Shown one piece after another: positions 40,652-50,979 of a stretch of DNA of 64,000 bases. Below the pieces are notes generated by a model. It saw only the letters and a program-made list of their open reading frames with translations. It ran no database searches and was not told the origin of the DNA. Source of the DNA: Burkholderia cepacia. Its GTDB lineage: Bacteria; Pseudomonadota; Gammaproteobacteria; Burkholderiales; Burkholderiaceae. Position 1 is the stretch's first letter. Each line of letters starts with the position of its first letter. Made by a program: the position numbers and the translations under genes. The stretch spans positions 1,302,001 through 1,366,000 of the forward strand of contig NZ_CP013444.1 of NCBI RefSeq assembly GCF_001718835.1. The letters run 5' to 3'.

Positions 40652-42145
40652 ATGACGACTCGTCAGGAATGGCAGCAAAAGGCGCAAGCATTGTCGCTCG
40701 ACGGTAGAGCGTTCATCGCCGGGCAGCGGTGCGCGGCCGCATCGAACGAGACTTTCCGCACCCTCAACCCGGCATCGGGCAAGGTGCTGGCCGACGTGGC
40801 CCGATGCGATGAAAAGGACGTGAACCGCGCGGTCGCGGCTGCCCGGGACGCGTTCGAATCCGGCGTCTGGTCGAAGGCGGCTCCCGCTCATCGGAAAGCG
40901 GTGCTGCTTCGGCTGGCGCAGCTGATCGACGCGCACGCGGACGAACTGGCGCTTCTCGAAGCGCTGGAAGCGGGCAAGCCGATCAGCGAGTGTCTCGGGC
41001 TCGATATTCCCGAGTCGGCGGCCTGCATCCGCTGGCACGCCGAAGTGACCGACAAGCGCTACGACGCGCTGTCGCCGTCGGGATCGGGCGTCGTCAGCAT
41101 GATTACCCGCGAACCGATCGGCGTCGTCGGCGCGGTGGTGCCGTGGAATTTCCCGGCGCTGATGCTGGCGTGGAAGATCGGCCCGGCGCTGTCCGTCGGC
41201 AACAGCGTGATCGTGAAGCCGGCCGAGCAGACGTCGCTGTCGACCTTGCGCATCGCCGATCTCGCCGTCGAGGCCGGCGTGCCCGCGGGCGTGCTGAACG
41301 TCGTCACGGGCTTCGGCGACGTCGCGGGGCAGGCGCTGGGGCGCCATCCCGACGTCGACCTTGTCGCGTTCACCGGTTCGACCGCCACCGGCAAGCGCTT
41401 CCTGCACTATTCGGCCGACACGAACCTGAAGCGCGTGGTGCTCGAGTGCGGCGGCAAGAATCCGCAGGTCATGCTTCCCGATGTCGCGAATCTCGATGCG
41501 GTGGCCGAACAGGCGGTGGCGGCCGCGTTCTGGAACATGGGGGAGAACTGCAGCGCCGGATCGCGGATCCTGGTTCCTTCGCACCGGAAGGCGGAACTGC
41601 TGGAAAAAGTCCTGGCGGTGCTCGCCGGCTGGAAGACGGGCGACCCGCTCGACCCGGACGTGAAGCTCGGCGCGCTGATCGAGCAGAAGCACTTCGAAAA
41701 AGTGCTCGCCCACATCGAGCAGGCAAAGGCGGAAGGCGCGCACGTCGTATGCGGCGGACGCGCGACGCTCGCGGAGACCGGCGGGTGGTTCGTCGAGCCC
41801 ACGATCTTCGACCAGGTGACGCCCGACATGCGCATCGCGCGCGACGAGGTGTTCGGGCCGGTCGTCTGCTTCATCGAATACGAGGACGTCGAGGACGCCG
41901 TTCGCATCGCCAACGACACGTGCTACGGGCTTGCCGCGTCGCTGTGGACGGATAACGTCAACAGCGCGCACAAGATCGCGGCCCGCATTCGCGCCGGCAC
42001 CGTGACGGTGAACTGCTTCGGCGAGGGGGATCTTGCCACGCCGTTCGGCGGTTTCAAGCAGTCGGGATTTGGCGGGCGCGACAAGTCCGTCTATGCGCAC
42101 GACCAGTATTGCGAGTTGAAGACCACCTGGCTGAAGCTCGATTGA
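40652..42145 (+). CDS. NAD(P)-dependent aldehyde dehydrogenase (PuuC/BetB-like)
   Basis: A 497-residue aldehyde dehydrogenase of the large ALDH superfamily. Motifs: VVPWNFPALMLAWKIGPAL, FTGSTATGKRFL (cofactor), catalytic Glu in LECGGKNPQ and catalytic Cys in NMGENCSAGSR, and C-terminal PFGGFKQSGFGGRDKS. It resembles enzymes for amino-aldehydes (gamma-glutamyl-gamma-aminobutyraldehyde, betaine aldehyde). Coupled with the upstream FAD oxidase it forms a two-step amine-to-acid conversion. AAGGACAGGAC precedes the ATG. Confidence 0.94.
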   Translation: MTTRQEWQQKAQALSLDGRAFIAGQRCAAASNETFRTLNPASGKVLADVARCDEKDVNRAVAAARDAFESGVWSKAAPAHRKAVLLRLAQLIDAHADELALLEALEAGKPISECLGLDIPESAACIRWHAEVTDKRYDALSPSGSGVVSMITREPIGVVGAVVPWNFPALMLAWKIGPALSVGNSVIVKPAEQTSLSTLRIADLAVEAGVPAGVLNVVTGFGDVAGQALGRHPDVDLVAFTGSTATGKRFLHYSADTNLKRVVLECGGKNPQVMLPDVANLDAVAEQAVAAAFWNMGENCSAGSRILVPSHRKAELLEKVLAVLAGWKTGDPLDPDVKLGALIEQKHFEKVLAHIEQAKAEGAHVVCGGRATLAETGGWFVEPTIFDQVTPDMRIARDEVFGPVVCFIEYEDVEDAVRIANDTCYGLAASLWTDNVNSAHKIAARIRAGTVTVNCFGEGDLATPFGGFKQSGFGGRDKSVYAHDQYCELKTTWLKLD

Positions 42146-42273
42146 CGGCGGCAGCGCATGCGCCCAGGTGCGGCTCGTGGCACGATAGCGGGATGTTTCC
42201 CGGCAGCGCCGGAACGTGTCGACGGACAGCGTTCCGGCCTGCGTTGCGAGTATCCGTTTTGAGAGTGACAGCC

Positions 42274-43287
42274 ATGTCGAAGAAGCAGCTATTTACAGAC
42301 CGACTCCTCGCGCAGATGCCGTCGCTCCGGGCGCTGAGGTGCTTCGTGACGGCGGCGCGCTACGAGAGCTTCACTCAGGCCGCCGAAGTGCTGTGCGTGA
42401 CCCAGGCGGCAATCAGCAGACAAATCAAGGAGCTCGAGGATTCCCTCGACGTCGCGCTGTTCGAGCGCACCGGCCGGCATATCGCGCTGACCGATGCCGG
42501 GCGCATCCTCTACAACGCATCGTATCTGTCGATCATGAACATCGCCGAGGCGGCGGAGGCCGTGCGTCGCACGGACAAGCACGCGCTGACGCTCTGCGTG
42601 TCGCATACGTTTTCCGCGCTGTGGCTGTCGTCCCGGCTCCCGGCGTTCCGCGAGCGATTTCCGGAGATCCGCCTGCACGTGATGGTGACGGAGCATTTCA
42701 TGGAGCTGGACGAGCTCGTGGAGCCCGACGTCATCATCACCAAGAATCCGCCGCGCGAACCGGAGTTCGAGGTCGAGCCGCTGTTCCATGACATCGTCTA
42801 CCCGGTTTGCAGTCCGTCGTTTCACGAGCGGCATTTTCGCGGGAGGACGCTGAAGCCGCTGGACCTGCTGGCGCACCCGACGCTGAACCTCTCGTTGCTG
42901 GGGCGTGCGCAGGTTTGCGAGCACGTGGACTGGCGCGTGTGGCGCAACTGGTTTCAGCAGGGCGACGGCACCGACACGATCGTCGAGAACAAGCATCTGG
43001 AGAGCAACGACTACCGGCTGCTCGTCGCACAGGCCGAAGCTGGCGAGGGCACGCTGCTGGGCTGGCACCACCTCGTGCATCGGCAGGTCGAGCAGGGGCG
43101 CCTGCTGCGGCCGGTGCCGGATGCGCTCGTGTTCCGCGACCGCCATCACTATCTGATCACCCACAAGAACGCACGGCTGCGCGCGGAGTATCAGCAGTTT
43201 CGCGACTGGCTCGACGAGGAAGTCGGCGCGATGATGCGCGACTGGCTCGACGCCGGCGTCGAAGTCGCCCCCGAAGTCGCCCGATAG
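42274..43287 (+). CDS. LysR-family transcriptional regulator (GcvA-like)
   Basis: The N-terminal HTH (ALRCFVTAARYESFTQAAEV with LCVTQAAISRQIKELEDSL) is followed by a LysR effector domain; 337 residues from ATG 42274. The start MPSLRALRCF and the ALFERTGRHIALTDAG hinge are like GcvA/AmpR members, which act on amino acid genes. It is co-oriented with the catabolic operon and 128 bases after its last enzyme, so it is probably the local regulator; most LysR genes are divergent, which makes this arrangement less usual. Confidence 0.93.
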   Translation: MSKKQLFTDRLLAQMPSLRALRCFVTAARYESFTQAAEVLCVTQAAISRQIKELEDSLDVALFERTGRHIALTDAGRILYNASYLSIMNIAEAAEAVRRTDKHALTLCVSHTFSALWLSSRLPAFRERFPEIRLHVMVTEHFMELDELVEPDVIITKNPPREPEFEVEPLFHDIVYPVCSPSFHERHFRGRTLKPLDLLAHPTLNLSLLGRAQVCEHVDWRVWRNWFQQGDGTDTIVENKHLESNDYRLLVAQAEAGEGTLLGWHHLVHRQVEQGRLLRPVPDALVFRDRHHYLITHKNARLRAEYQQFRDWLDEEVGAMMRDWLDAGVEVAPEVAR

Positions 43288-43324
43288 CGAGCAATGAAGC
43301 CGGATCATCGACGCAGGCAATCAC

Positions 43325-44371
43325 ATGGTTAGCCACCCGATCGCCACCCGGGCCGCGGCTTCACGACCTCTCCGCTTCGGCATCGTGCTGCTGCCCAATT
43401 TCACGTTGACGGCCTTCTCCGGCTTCGTCGACCTGCTCAGGCTCGCGAGCGATGAGGGCGACCTGAGCAGGCCGGTTCGATGCGCGTGGACCATCGTCGG
43501 AGAAAGCCTCGTTCCGGTGCGCGCCAGCTGCGGCATCCAGATCACGCCGTGGACGACGTTCGACGATGCGCAGGCATTCGATTACGTCGTGATCGTGGGC
43601 GGGCTCCTGCACTCGGGGCCCTCGGCGAGCGACGCGACATTGGCGTTCATTCGCGCGATGGGCAACACGTCGGCCACGCTCGTGGGCATCTGCACGGGCG
43701 CCTTTGCGCTCGCGCGGGCCGGCGTGATGGACGGCTATCGCATCTGCGTAAGCTGGTTTCATTACTGGGATTTCGTCGAGCGCTTCCCGAACATCGACGA
43801 GCGCAACCTCGTCGCCGACCGGCTGTTCGTCGTGGACCGGCGGCGCATCACCTGCTCCGGCGGGCGCGCGTCGATCGACGTGGCGGCCGCCATCCTGCTG
43901 CGGCACGTGGAAGCCACGATCGTCCGGAAGGCGCTCCGCATCCTGCTGGTGGACGATGCGCAAAAAGGGCATGCGCCGCAGCCGCATCCTCCGGGGCTCG
44001 CGCCTGCGACCCATCCGAAAGTCAGGCGCGCCATCCTGTTGATGGAACAGCACGTCGGCCAGCCGTTGAGCCAGCCCGAGCTCGCCGGACGGCTCGACGT
44101 GTCGGTGCGGCAGCTCGAACGTCTTTTTGCGACGGAAACGGGGCAATCGCCGCGTGCGTACGCGAGACAGATTCGAATCCGGATGGCGTCGTGGCTGCTG
44201 ACCAGTTCCGATCGCACGGTGGCCGATATCGCGACGTCCTGCGGGTTTTCGGATGCGTCGCATCTCGGTCGCGAGTTCAGGAGGGAATTCGGCGAGTCGC
44301 CGAACGCGTATCGCGCGGCGCGACCGCCGCACGCGCCGGAAGCGGCGCTTGCCGTCGAGCCCGCATCGTAG
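43325..44371 (+). CDS. GlxA-type AraC-family regulator (DJ-1/PfpI domain plus AraC HTH)
   Basis: A 348-residue regulator with an N-terminal class I glutamine-amidotransferase-like domain (FGIVLLPNFTLTAFSGFVDL; VGICTGAFALARAGVMDG with the elbow Cys) and a C-terminal AraC double HTH (LAGRLDVSVRQLERLFATET; DIATSCGFSDASHLGREFRR). This layout is that of GbdR, CdhR and SouR, which control glycine betaine, carnitine and sarcosine catabolism in Pseudomonas. With proVWX in the same block, a betaine-type inducer is strongly suggested. It lies 37 bases after the LysR gene. Confidence 0.93.
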   Translation: MVSHPIATRAAASRPLRFGIVLLPNFTLTAFSGFVDLLRLASDEGDLSRPVRCAWTIVGESLVPVRASCGIQITPWTTFDDAQAFDYVVIVGGLLHSGPSASDATLAFIRAMGNTSATLVGICTGAFALARAGVMDGYRICVSWFHYWDFVERFPNIDERNLVADRLFVVDRRRITCSGGRASIDVAAAILLRHVEATIVRKALRILLVDDAQKGHAPQPHPPGLAPATHPKVRRAILLMEQHVGQPLSQPELAGRLDVSVRQLERLFATETGQSPRAYARQIRIRMASWLLTSSDRTVADIATSCGFSDASHLGREFRREFGESPNAYRAARPPHAPEAALAVEPAS

Positions 44372-44464
44372 AGCTTGCGTTCGTCTGAAACATGAAGCCT
44401 GCGTCGACGCCGCCCAAAGGATACCGCCGGATCATCCCGTCGGTGACCGTGCCGGGTCGCGCGC

Positions 44465-45727
44465 CTAAGCCACCTCGCCGCCGCCGCGCACGACCGCTGC
44501 GGGCTGCATCTGCGCGAGATGACGCAGCAGCTTCGTGACCATCGCGACCACCGTGAGCGCGAGGATCACGAAGAACACCGCGAGCGGCGTCAGCACATGG
44601 ATCGACACGAAACCGGCCAGCCCCATCATCGCGGACGACACGAGCAGCAGCGCGCATCCGAGGATCGCGCTGGTCAGGCCGGCGATGTGCGGAAACAGCG
44701 AATTGCCCTTGGCCATCAGCGTCGGGTACATCGCGCCCGCGCAGAAGCCCATCACGAGCACCGGCGTCGCGAGCGTCCACACGCGCAGCCCGACGGTCAG
44801 CGCCAGCACCAGCATCGCGACCGACGCCCCCGCCATCACGCGCGCGCCGATACGCAGCCGCTGCTCGGCGCTCGGCAGCCCGCGCCCGTGAATGCGGTTC
44901 GACAGCCCGCCGAGGAAATACATCAGCCCGATGCCGAGCGCGAGATAGCCGAAGAAGGTCGGCGGCTTGTGCAGCGTGGTCTGCACCATGAACGGCCCGA
45001 CGATGTTGAACACGAGCAGGATGCTGTAGCACAGCCCCTGTGCGAGGAAGCAGCTCTGGAACACCGGGCTCGCCAGCACCTTGCCCGCGTTCGTCATCAG
45101 CGTGCGCGGCTCGAGATGCACCGGCTTCGGCAAGGTTTCGCGATATCGCCACAGCAGCGCCCACATCACCAGCGAGTACACCAGCAGGAACACGAGGCAC
45201 GCGCGCCAGCCGAACCATTCCTGCAGGTGCGCGCCGATCACAGGCGCGACGATCGGCGCGAGCCCCCACGCAATCGACATGTACGTGAACGCGTGCATCA
45301 GCGCCTGGCCGGAGAACGAATCGGTGATGATCGCCTTCGCGAGCAGGTTGGTGGTCGCGATCCCGAGGCCCTGCAGGCAGCGCGCCAGCACGAACGTCTC
45401 CAGGTTCTGCGCGCCGAGCGACAGCAGGCAGCCGATCGTGTAGATCACGAGCCCGAATGCCAGCACGCGCTTGCGCCCGTATGCGTCGGCGACCGGCCCG
45501 AAGATGAGCTGGCCGAGCGCGTAGGCGGCCATGTAGCCGGACACGCTCGACTGGATCGCCTGCGGCGTGGTCGCGAACGAACGGGCCATGTCGGGCAGCG
45601 CGGGTACGTAGATGTCGATCGCGAGCTGGCCGGCGGACGCGAACAGGCAGATCAGGAACAACAGGAAACGCGGTGAATTCGTTGCGCGCGCGGGCGCGGC
45701 GGCGCGGTCGAGGCTTGAGTGGGGCAT
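44465..45727 (-). CDS. Bcr/CflA-family multidrug MFS exporter
   Basis: A 12-segment proton-antiporter of 420 residues. FASAGQLAIDIYVPALPDMA, the A-motif GQLIFGPVADAYGRKRVLAFG and RCLQGLGIATTNLLAKAIITDSF are typical of Bcr/CflA. It is monocistronic. It shares no special link with neighbours that I can see; drug or metabolite export are both possible. Confidence 0.94.
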   Translation of the reverse strand: MPHSSLDRAAAPARATNSPRFLLFLICLFASAGQLAIDIYVPALPDMARSFATTPQAIQSSVSGYMAAYALGQLIFGPVADAYGRKRVLAFGLVIYTIGCLLSLGAQNLETFVLARCLQGLGIATTNLLAKAIITDSFSGQALMHAFTYMSIAWGLAPIVAPVIGAHLQEWFGWRACLVFLLVYSLVMWALLWRYRETLPKPVHLEPRTLMTNAGKVLASPVFQSCFLAQGLCYSILLVFNIVGPFMVQTTLHKPPTFFGYLALGIGLMYFLGGLSNRIHGRGLPSAEQRLRIGARVMAGASVAMLVLALTVGLRVWTLATPVLVMGFCAGAMYPTLMAKGNSLFPHIAGLTSAILGCALLLVSSAMMGLAGFVSIHVLTPLAVFFVILALTVVAMVTKLLRHLAQMQPAAVVRGGGEVA

Positions 45728-45957
45728 GACGGCAGGGAAGGAGCGGATTCCGGCAGCGCGCCGTCACGCGGTTCGGATGTCGAACGCTGGTGCGTCGGCG
45801 GCACTAATGCCCCGTATTGTGCCTGCTGCCGCGCAGATCGACGGGATTCCCATGGCGCGGGCAAGGTTGAGCGCCGCCGGCATTGTGCCGGTTCGCCTCG
45901 ACGACAAGCCTCCGAGCGTGGACCGCGCGGCACAAAGTCCGGGCCTGCCCGCTTCGT

Positions 45958-48900
45958 TCACGCCCGCTCGAGCACGGCCATTTCCCGCACGACCACGAGC
46001 AGCACCGCGAGGCTTGCGCCGCCCGTTGCGCGCAGGTCGGCGAGCAGGTGCTCGTAGCGCGCGAGCGCGGCTTCGCGGCGCGCGCGCCACGCGCCGACGA
46101 TCGTCTCCGGCGTTGCCGTTTCGGCGGCTTCGCCGAGCGCGCTCGTCGCGAGCGTGCGCTTCAGGCGCGCGACTTCCGCGAGCGCGGCCGCGCGCGCCAG
46201 CATGTCCCAGTGCGTCGGGGTCGGCAGCGTCGCCGCGCGCTCGCCGATCCAGCTGTAATTGAGCAGCGTGCCGAGCGAGAAATACACGCCCGCGACGAGT
46301 TCGAGGCTGCGGTTGCTGGTCGCGGCCACTTCGGCGATGTCGAGCAGCGCGGCCGAGATGTCGCCGCTCGCGACGCGCACCGCGAGCGCGCTGTCGACGC
46401 CGGCTTCCACCAGCACGCGCTGCCGCCCGGACAGCGCGTCGAGATCGTCGGCGGGCAACAGCGACGGCAGTTGCGGCGCAAGCCGCTCGGCCGCGTCGCG
46501 GCAGCGCGCGATCAGCTCGGCGACGCCGCCGTCGGCCACCGCGCCGGATTGCAGATGCCGCAGGAACCACAGTGCCGCGCGCTCCAGCAGCCGTGCGACG
46601 TCGACGAACATGCGCGCCTGCACGTCGTCGGCGACGCGGTTGTCGAGCGCATCGATGTCGCGCCACACCGCATCGAGGTCGAACACGTCGCGCGCCATGA
46701 TGCACGCCCGCACGATGTCGCCGGGCTTCGCGTCGGTTTCCTCCATCAGCCGGTGCACGAACGCGCAGCCGACGCGGTTCACGAGCGCGTTGGTCAGATG
46801 CGTCGCGAGAATCTCGCGGCGCAGCGGATGGCGGCGCATCGGTTCGCTGAAGCGCTGCTGCAGCGGCTTCGGGAAGTAGTCGACGAGCATCGCGGCAACC
46901 AGCGGATCCTCGGGCACGTCGGATTCGAGCAGCGCGTCGTACAGCCACATCTTGCTGTACGCGAGCAGCACCGCGCGTTCCGGCGACGTGAGGCCGAGCT
47001 TCGCGGCTTGCCGTTCGGCGACTTCGTCGTCGGTCGGCAGGAACTCGATCACGCGGTTCAGGCGGCCCGCGCGTTCGAGCCAGCGCATCAGGCGCGCCTC
47101 GGCATCGAGCAGCTCGACCGCATAACGACCGGCGATCGACAGCGCCTGCGTCTGGTAGTAGTTGTCGCGCAGCACGAGCAGCCCGACTTCGTCGGTCATC
47201 TCCGCGAGCAGGGCGTTGCGCTGCTTCTCGGTCATCTCGCCGTCGGACACGACGAGCCCGAGCAGGATCTTGATGTTGACTTCGTGATCCGAACAATCGA
47301 CGCCGGCCGAGTTGTCGATCGCGTCGGTGTTGATGCGGCCGCCGCGCTGCGCGAACTCGATCCGGCCGAACTGCGTGCAGCCGAGGTTGCCGCCTTCGCC
47401 GACGACCTTGCAGCGCAGGTCCGCGCCGTTCACGCGCACCGCGTCGTTCGCGCGGTCGCCCACCTGCAGGTGGGTTTCGCGCGCCGCCTTCACGTAGGTG
47501 CCGATGCCGCCGTTGTACAGCAGGTCGACCGGCGCCTGCAGGATCGCGCGGATCAGCTCGGCCGGCGGCAGCGCGTGCGCGTCGATGCCGAGCGCGGCCT
47601 GCACGGCGGGCGACAGCGGGATCGTCTTCGCGGTGCGCGGATAGACGCCGCCGCCCGACGAGATCGCGGCCGGATCGTAGTCGGCCCAGCTCGAGCGTTC
47701 GAGCGCGAACATGCGCGCGCGTTCCGCGAAGCTCGTCGCGGGATCGGGGTTCGGGTCGAGGAACACGTGCCGGTGATCGAACGCGGCGACGAGCCGGATA
47801 TGCGGCGACAGCAGCATCCCGTTGCCGAACACGTCGCCCGACATGTCGCCGACGCCGACCACCGTGAAGTCGGTCGTCTGCGTATCGATGCCCATCTCGC
47901 GGAAGTGGCGCTTCACCGATTCCCACGCGCCGCGCGCGGTGATCGCCATCTTCTTGTGGTCGTAGCCGACCGAGCCGCCGGACGCGAACGCGTCGTCGAG
48001 CCAGAAGCCGTATTCGTGCGAGATCGCGTTCGCGTAGTCGGAGAAGGTGGCCGTGCCCTTGTCGGCGGCGACCACGAGGTACGGATCGTCGGGGTCGTGC
48101 CGCACCACGTCGGGCGGCGGCACGATCGTGTTGCCGGCCAGGTTGTCGGTCAGGTCGAGCAGGCCGCGCAGGAAGGTCTGGTAGCACGCGATGCCTTCGC
48201 GCATCCACGCTTCGCGATCGCTCGGCGGCGGCGGGTTCTTCACGACGAAGCCGCCTTTCGAGCCGACCGGCACGATCACGACGTTCTTCACCATCTGCGC
48301 CTTCATCAGCCCGAGCACTTCGGTGCGGAAGTCCTCGCGCCGATCGGACCAGCGCAGGCCGCCGCGCGCGACCCGCCCGCCGCGCAGGTGCACGCCCTCG
48401 ACACGCGGCGAATACACCCAGATCTCGAACATCGGCTTCGGTTCGGGCAGGCCCGGCACTTTCGCCGGATTGAACTTGAACGACAGGTACGGTTTCGATT
48501 CGCCGTTCGCGTCGACGAGGAAGTAGTTCGTGCGCTCGGTCGCATTGATCACGCCGAGGAACTGCCGCAGGATGCGGTCTTCGTCGAGGTTCGGCACCTG
48601 GTCGAGCGCGCCTTCGATCGCTTTCAGCAGCCGCTCGGCCTGCACGTCGCGCGTGTCGCCGGTGGCCGGGTCGAAGCGCAGCAGGAACAGCTCGACGAGC
48701 TGCCGTGCGATCGCCGGGTTGCCGGTCAGCGCGCGCTCGATATACGCATCGCTGAAGGTCGAGCCGACTTGCCGCAGGTACTTCGCATACGCGCGCAGGA
48801 TCGTCACTTCGCGTGCGCTCAGGTGGGCGCGCAGCACGAGGCGGTTGAAGTCGTCGTTCTCGATCCGGCCGCTCCAGATCTGGTCGAACGCATCCTCGAA

Positions 48901-50799
48901 CAGGCCTTTCACGCGCTCGATGTCGAACTCGGTGTCGTCCGCGAGCTCGAGGCCGAAGTCGTGTACCCACGCGTGCGCGGCGTCCTGCGTCTGGATCCGG
49001 TACGGCCGCTCTTCATCGACGCGCACGCCGAGATGCTCGAGCATCGGCAGGCTGCGCGAAAGCGCGATCGGGTCGCCCGCGCGATAGACCTTGAAGCGGA
49101 ACGCGCGCGCCTCGGCCTCGATCGGCCGGTACAGGTTCATCGCGAGCTGCCCCGAATCCTTCACGCGCTCGATCAGCTCGATGTCGCGTACGGCCGTACG
49201 CGCCGGATAGTCGTCGCGATAGCCGGCCGGGAACGAATCGGCATAGCGCTGCAGCAGCCGGTTGCCTTGCTCTTCGCCGAAGGCGTCGAGCAGCGCGTCG
49301 GCGAGATCGTCCTGCCAGCGGCGCGTGACCTGCACGAGCCGCGTTTCGAGCTCGCGCGTGTCGACGTCGGGCATCGTGCCCGGTTCCGCATGCACGACGA
49401 AATGAATGCGCGCGATCGCCGATTCCGACAGCAGCGGCGTGAATTCGACGTTCACGCCGTTGTACGCATCGACGAGCAGCTTCGCGATGCGCCGGCGCAG
49501 GTCGGTGTTGTACTTGTCGCGCGGCACGAACACGAGGCACGACACGAAGCGGTCGAAGCGGTCGCGCCGCACGAACAGGCGCGTGCGCTGGTGTTCCTGC
49601 AGCCGCAGGATGCCGAGCGCGATGTCGTAGAGCTGGTCTTCGTCGGCCTGGAACAGTTCGTCGCGCGGATAGGTTTCGAGCACCGTCACGAGCGACTTGC
49701 CGAGATGCCCCTTCGGCAAAAAGCCCGCGCGCCGCACGATGTTCGCGCACTTGCGGCGCACGATCGGGATCTCGGCGCTCGACACCATGTAGGCGGTCGA
49801 CGTATAGAGCCCGATGAAGCGGCGCTCGCCGGCGACCTTGCCGTCGGGGCCGACGAGTTTCACGCCGACGTAGTCGAGATAGCCGGGCCGGTGCACGGTC
49901 GCGCGCGAATTCGCTTTGGTCAGGAAGATCGGCCAGGAGCCGGTGATGATGTCGGCGGCGGCCTGCGGCAGCGGCGTGACGTCGGGAGCGCCGGACGTGC
50001 GCAGCGATTCGCGCAGGATGCCGAAGCCGGTGCCCTCGATGCCGCGCAGCCCGAAGCCCGTGCCGTCGGACACGAGCGCATAGTCGCGCTGGCCGAGGAA
50101 CGTGAAGTGATCGGCGGCCATCCATTCGAGGAACGCGCGCGCCTCGATGTCTTCCGCGGTCGATTCGCGTGCCTTCATCTCCTTGATCGTCGCGCGGGCG
50201 ATGTCGACGATCTTCGGCCAGTCTTCCACCGATGCGCGTACGTCGCCGAGCACGCGCGCGATGTCGTTGCGCAAGGTGTTGAGCAGCGCGGCATCGCCGC
50301 AGCGATCGACTTCGAAATGGATGAACGACGCGAGCTGCGACTGGCCGTCGCCGGGCGTCGCGCCGCCCGCATCGACGCGCTCGATGCCGCCATCGGCGCC
50401 GCGCCAGATGCGGAACACGGGGTGCAGTGCCGAATGCAGCGCGAGCCCGAGGCGGTTGACGGCCATCGTCACCGAATCGACGAGGAACGGCATGTCGTCG
50501 TTGACGATCTCGATGACCGTGTGGTCGGAATGCCAGCCGTGCTGTTCGAGGATCGGGTTGTACACGCGCAGCCGTTCGCTGCCGGGCACGAATTTCTGGG
50601 CGGTCTGCCAGTGCGCCATCGCGGCGCCGTAGAGATCGGCGATGCTGCGGCTCTGCAGATCGTCGGCATCGACGAAATCGTAGTAATGACGCAGGAAGGG
50701 TTCGACGATCCGGAACGTGGCTTCGGGCAGGCGCCCGCGCGCGAATTCGACGACGTCCGAGAGCAGGTGTGCGACGACTTCCTCGTTCTTCGCTTCCAT
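45958..50799 (-). CDS. Large NAD-specific glutamate dehydrogenase (180-kDa class)
   Basis: It oxidatively deaminates glutamate to 2-oxoglutarate with NAD, in the cytoplasm. At 1613 residues it fits the class found in Pseudomonas and Burkholderia. It has long ACT-like N-terminal regulatory segments (about 1-650), the catalytic domain near 700-1200 (VEGVHLRGGRVARGGLRWSD, VGSKGGFVVKNPPPPSDREA, and AISSGGGVYPRTAKTIPLSP), and a helical C-terminal domain. The coding frame is uninterrupted. A still longer open frame lies opposite on the plus strand (45883-50865) but is a high-GC shadow. Single transcription unit. Confidence 0.97.
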   Translation of the reverse strand: MEAKNEEVVAHLLSDVVEFARGRLPEATFRIVEPFLRHYYDFVDADDLQSRSIADLYGAAMAHWQTAQKFVPGSERLRVYNPILEQHGWHSDHTVIEIVNDDMPFLVDSVTMAVNRLGLALHSALHPVFRIWRGADGGIERVDAGGATPGDGQSQLASFIHFEVDRCGDAALLNTLRNDIARVLGDVRASVEDWPKIVDIARATIKEMKARESTAEDIEARAFLEWMAADHFTFLGQRDYALVSDGTGFGLRGIEGTGFGILRESLRTSGAPDVTPLPQAAADIITGSWPIFLTKANSRATVHRPGYLDYVGVKLVGPDGKVAGERRFIGLYTSTAYMVSSAEIPIVRRKCANIVRRAGFLPKGHLGKSLVTVLETYPRDELFQADEDQLYDIALGILRLQEHQRTRLFVRRDRFDRFVSCLVFVPRDKYNTDLRRRIAKLLVDAYNGVNVEFTPLLSESAIARIHFVVHAEPGTMPDVDTRELETRLVQVTRRWQDDLADALLDAFGEEQGNRLLQRYADSFPAGYRDDYPARTAVRDIELIERVKDSGQLAMNLYRPIEAEARAFRFKVYRAGDPIALSRSLPMLEHLGVRVDEERPYRIQTQDAAHAWVHDFGLELADDTEFDIERVKGLFEDAFDQIWSGRIENDDFNRLVLRAHLSAREVTILRAYAKYLRQVGSTFSDAYIERALTGNPAIARQLVELFLLRFDPATGDTRDVQAERLLKAIEGALDQVPNLDEDRILRQFLGVINATERTNYFLVDANGESKPYLSFKFNPAKVPGLPEPKPMFEIWVYSPRVEGVHLRGGRVARGGLRWSDRREDFRTEVLGLMKAQMVKNVVIVPVGSKGGFVVKNPPPPSDREAWMREGIACYQTFLRGLLDLTDNLAGNTIVPPPDVVRHDPDDPYLVVAADKGTATFSDYANAISHEYGFWLDDAFASGGSVGYDHKKMAITARGAWESVKRHFREMGIDTQTTDFTVVGVGDMSGDVFGNGMLLSPHIRLVAAFDHRHVFLDPNPDPATSFAERARMFALERSSWADYDPAAISSGGGVYPRTAKTIPLSPAVQAALGIDAHALPPAELIRAILQAPVDLLYNGGIGTYVKAARETHLQVGDRANDAVRVNGADLRCKVVGEGGNLGCTQFGRIEFAQRGGRINTDAIDNSAGVDCSDHEVNIKILLGLVVSDGEMTEKQRNALLAEMTDEVGLLVLRDNYYQTQALSIAGRYAVELLDAEARLMRWLERAGRLNRVIEFLPTDDEVAERQAAKLGLTSPERAVLLAYSKMWLYDALLESDVPEDPLVAAMLVDYFPKPLQQRFSEPMRRHPLRREILATHLTNALVNRVGCAFVHRLMEETDAKPGDIVRACIMARDVFDLDAVWRDIDALDNRVADDVQARMFVDVARLLERAALWFLRHLQSGAVADGGVAELIARCRDAAERLAPQLPSLLPADDLDALSGRQRVLVEAGVDSALAVRVASGDISAALLDIAEVAATSNRSLELVAGVYFSLGTLLNYSWIGERAATLPTPTHWDMLARAAALAEVARLKRTLATSALGEAAETATPETIVGAWRARREAALARYEHLLADLRATGGASLAVLLVVVREMAVLERA

Positions 50800-50979
50800 G
50801 GCGGTCTCCTCGTCGGGTGGCCATCGGCTGCTTCGTCAGTGGGCCATTATGCGCCGAATGCGTGACAACGCCATGTGCGGGTGCACATCGTCGGGAAGAC
50901 ACGGAAGGCGGCGCCGGAGAAACGGTAAGCCATGCTTACGTCAGCGGAAAGGCCGCGGCGCGCGGCCGCCGCGAAGCGC

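Noticed and set aside
45883..50865. A 1660-codon open frame on the plus strand
   Set aside because: It lies exactly opposite the NAD-glutamate dehydrogenase gene; its composition is Arg/Ala/Asp-rich with no motifs, as expected for an antisense shadow in high-GC DNA.
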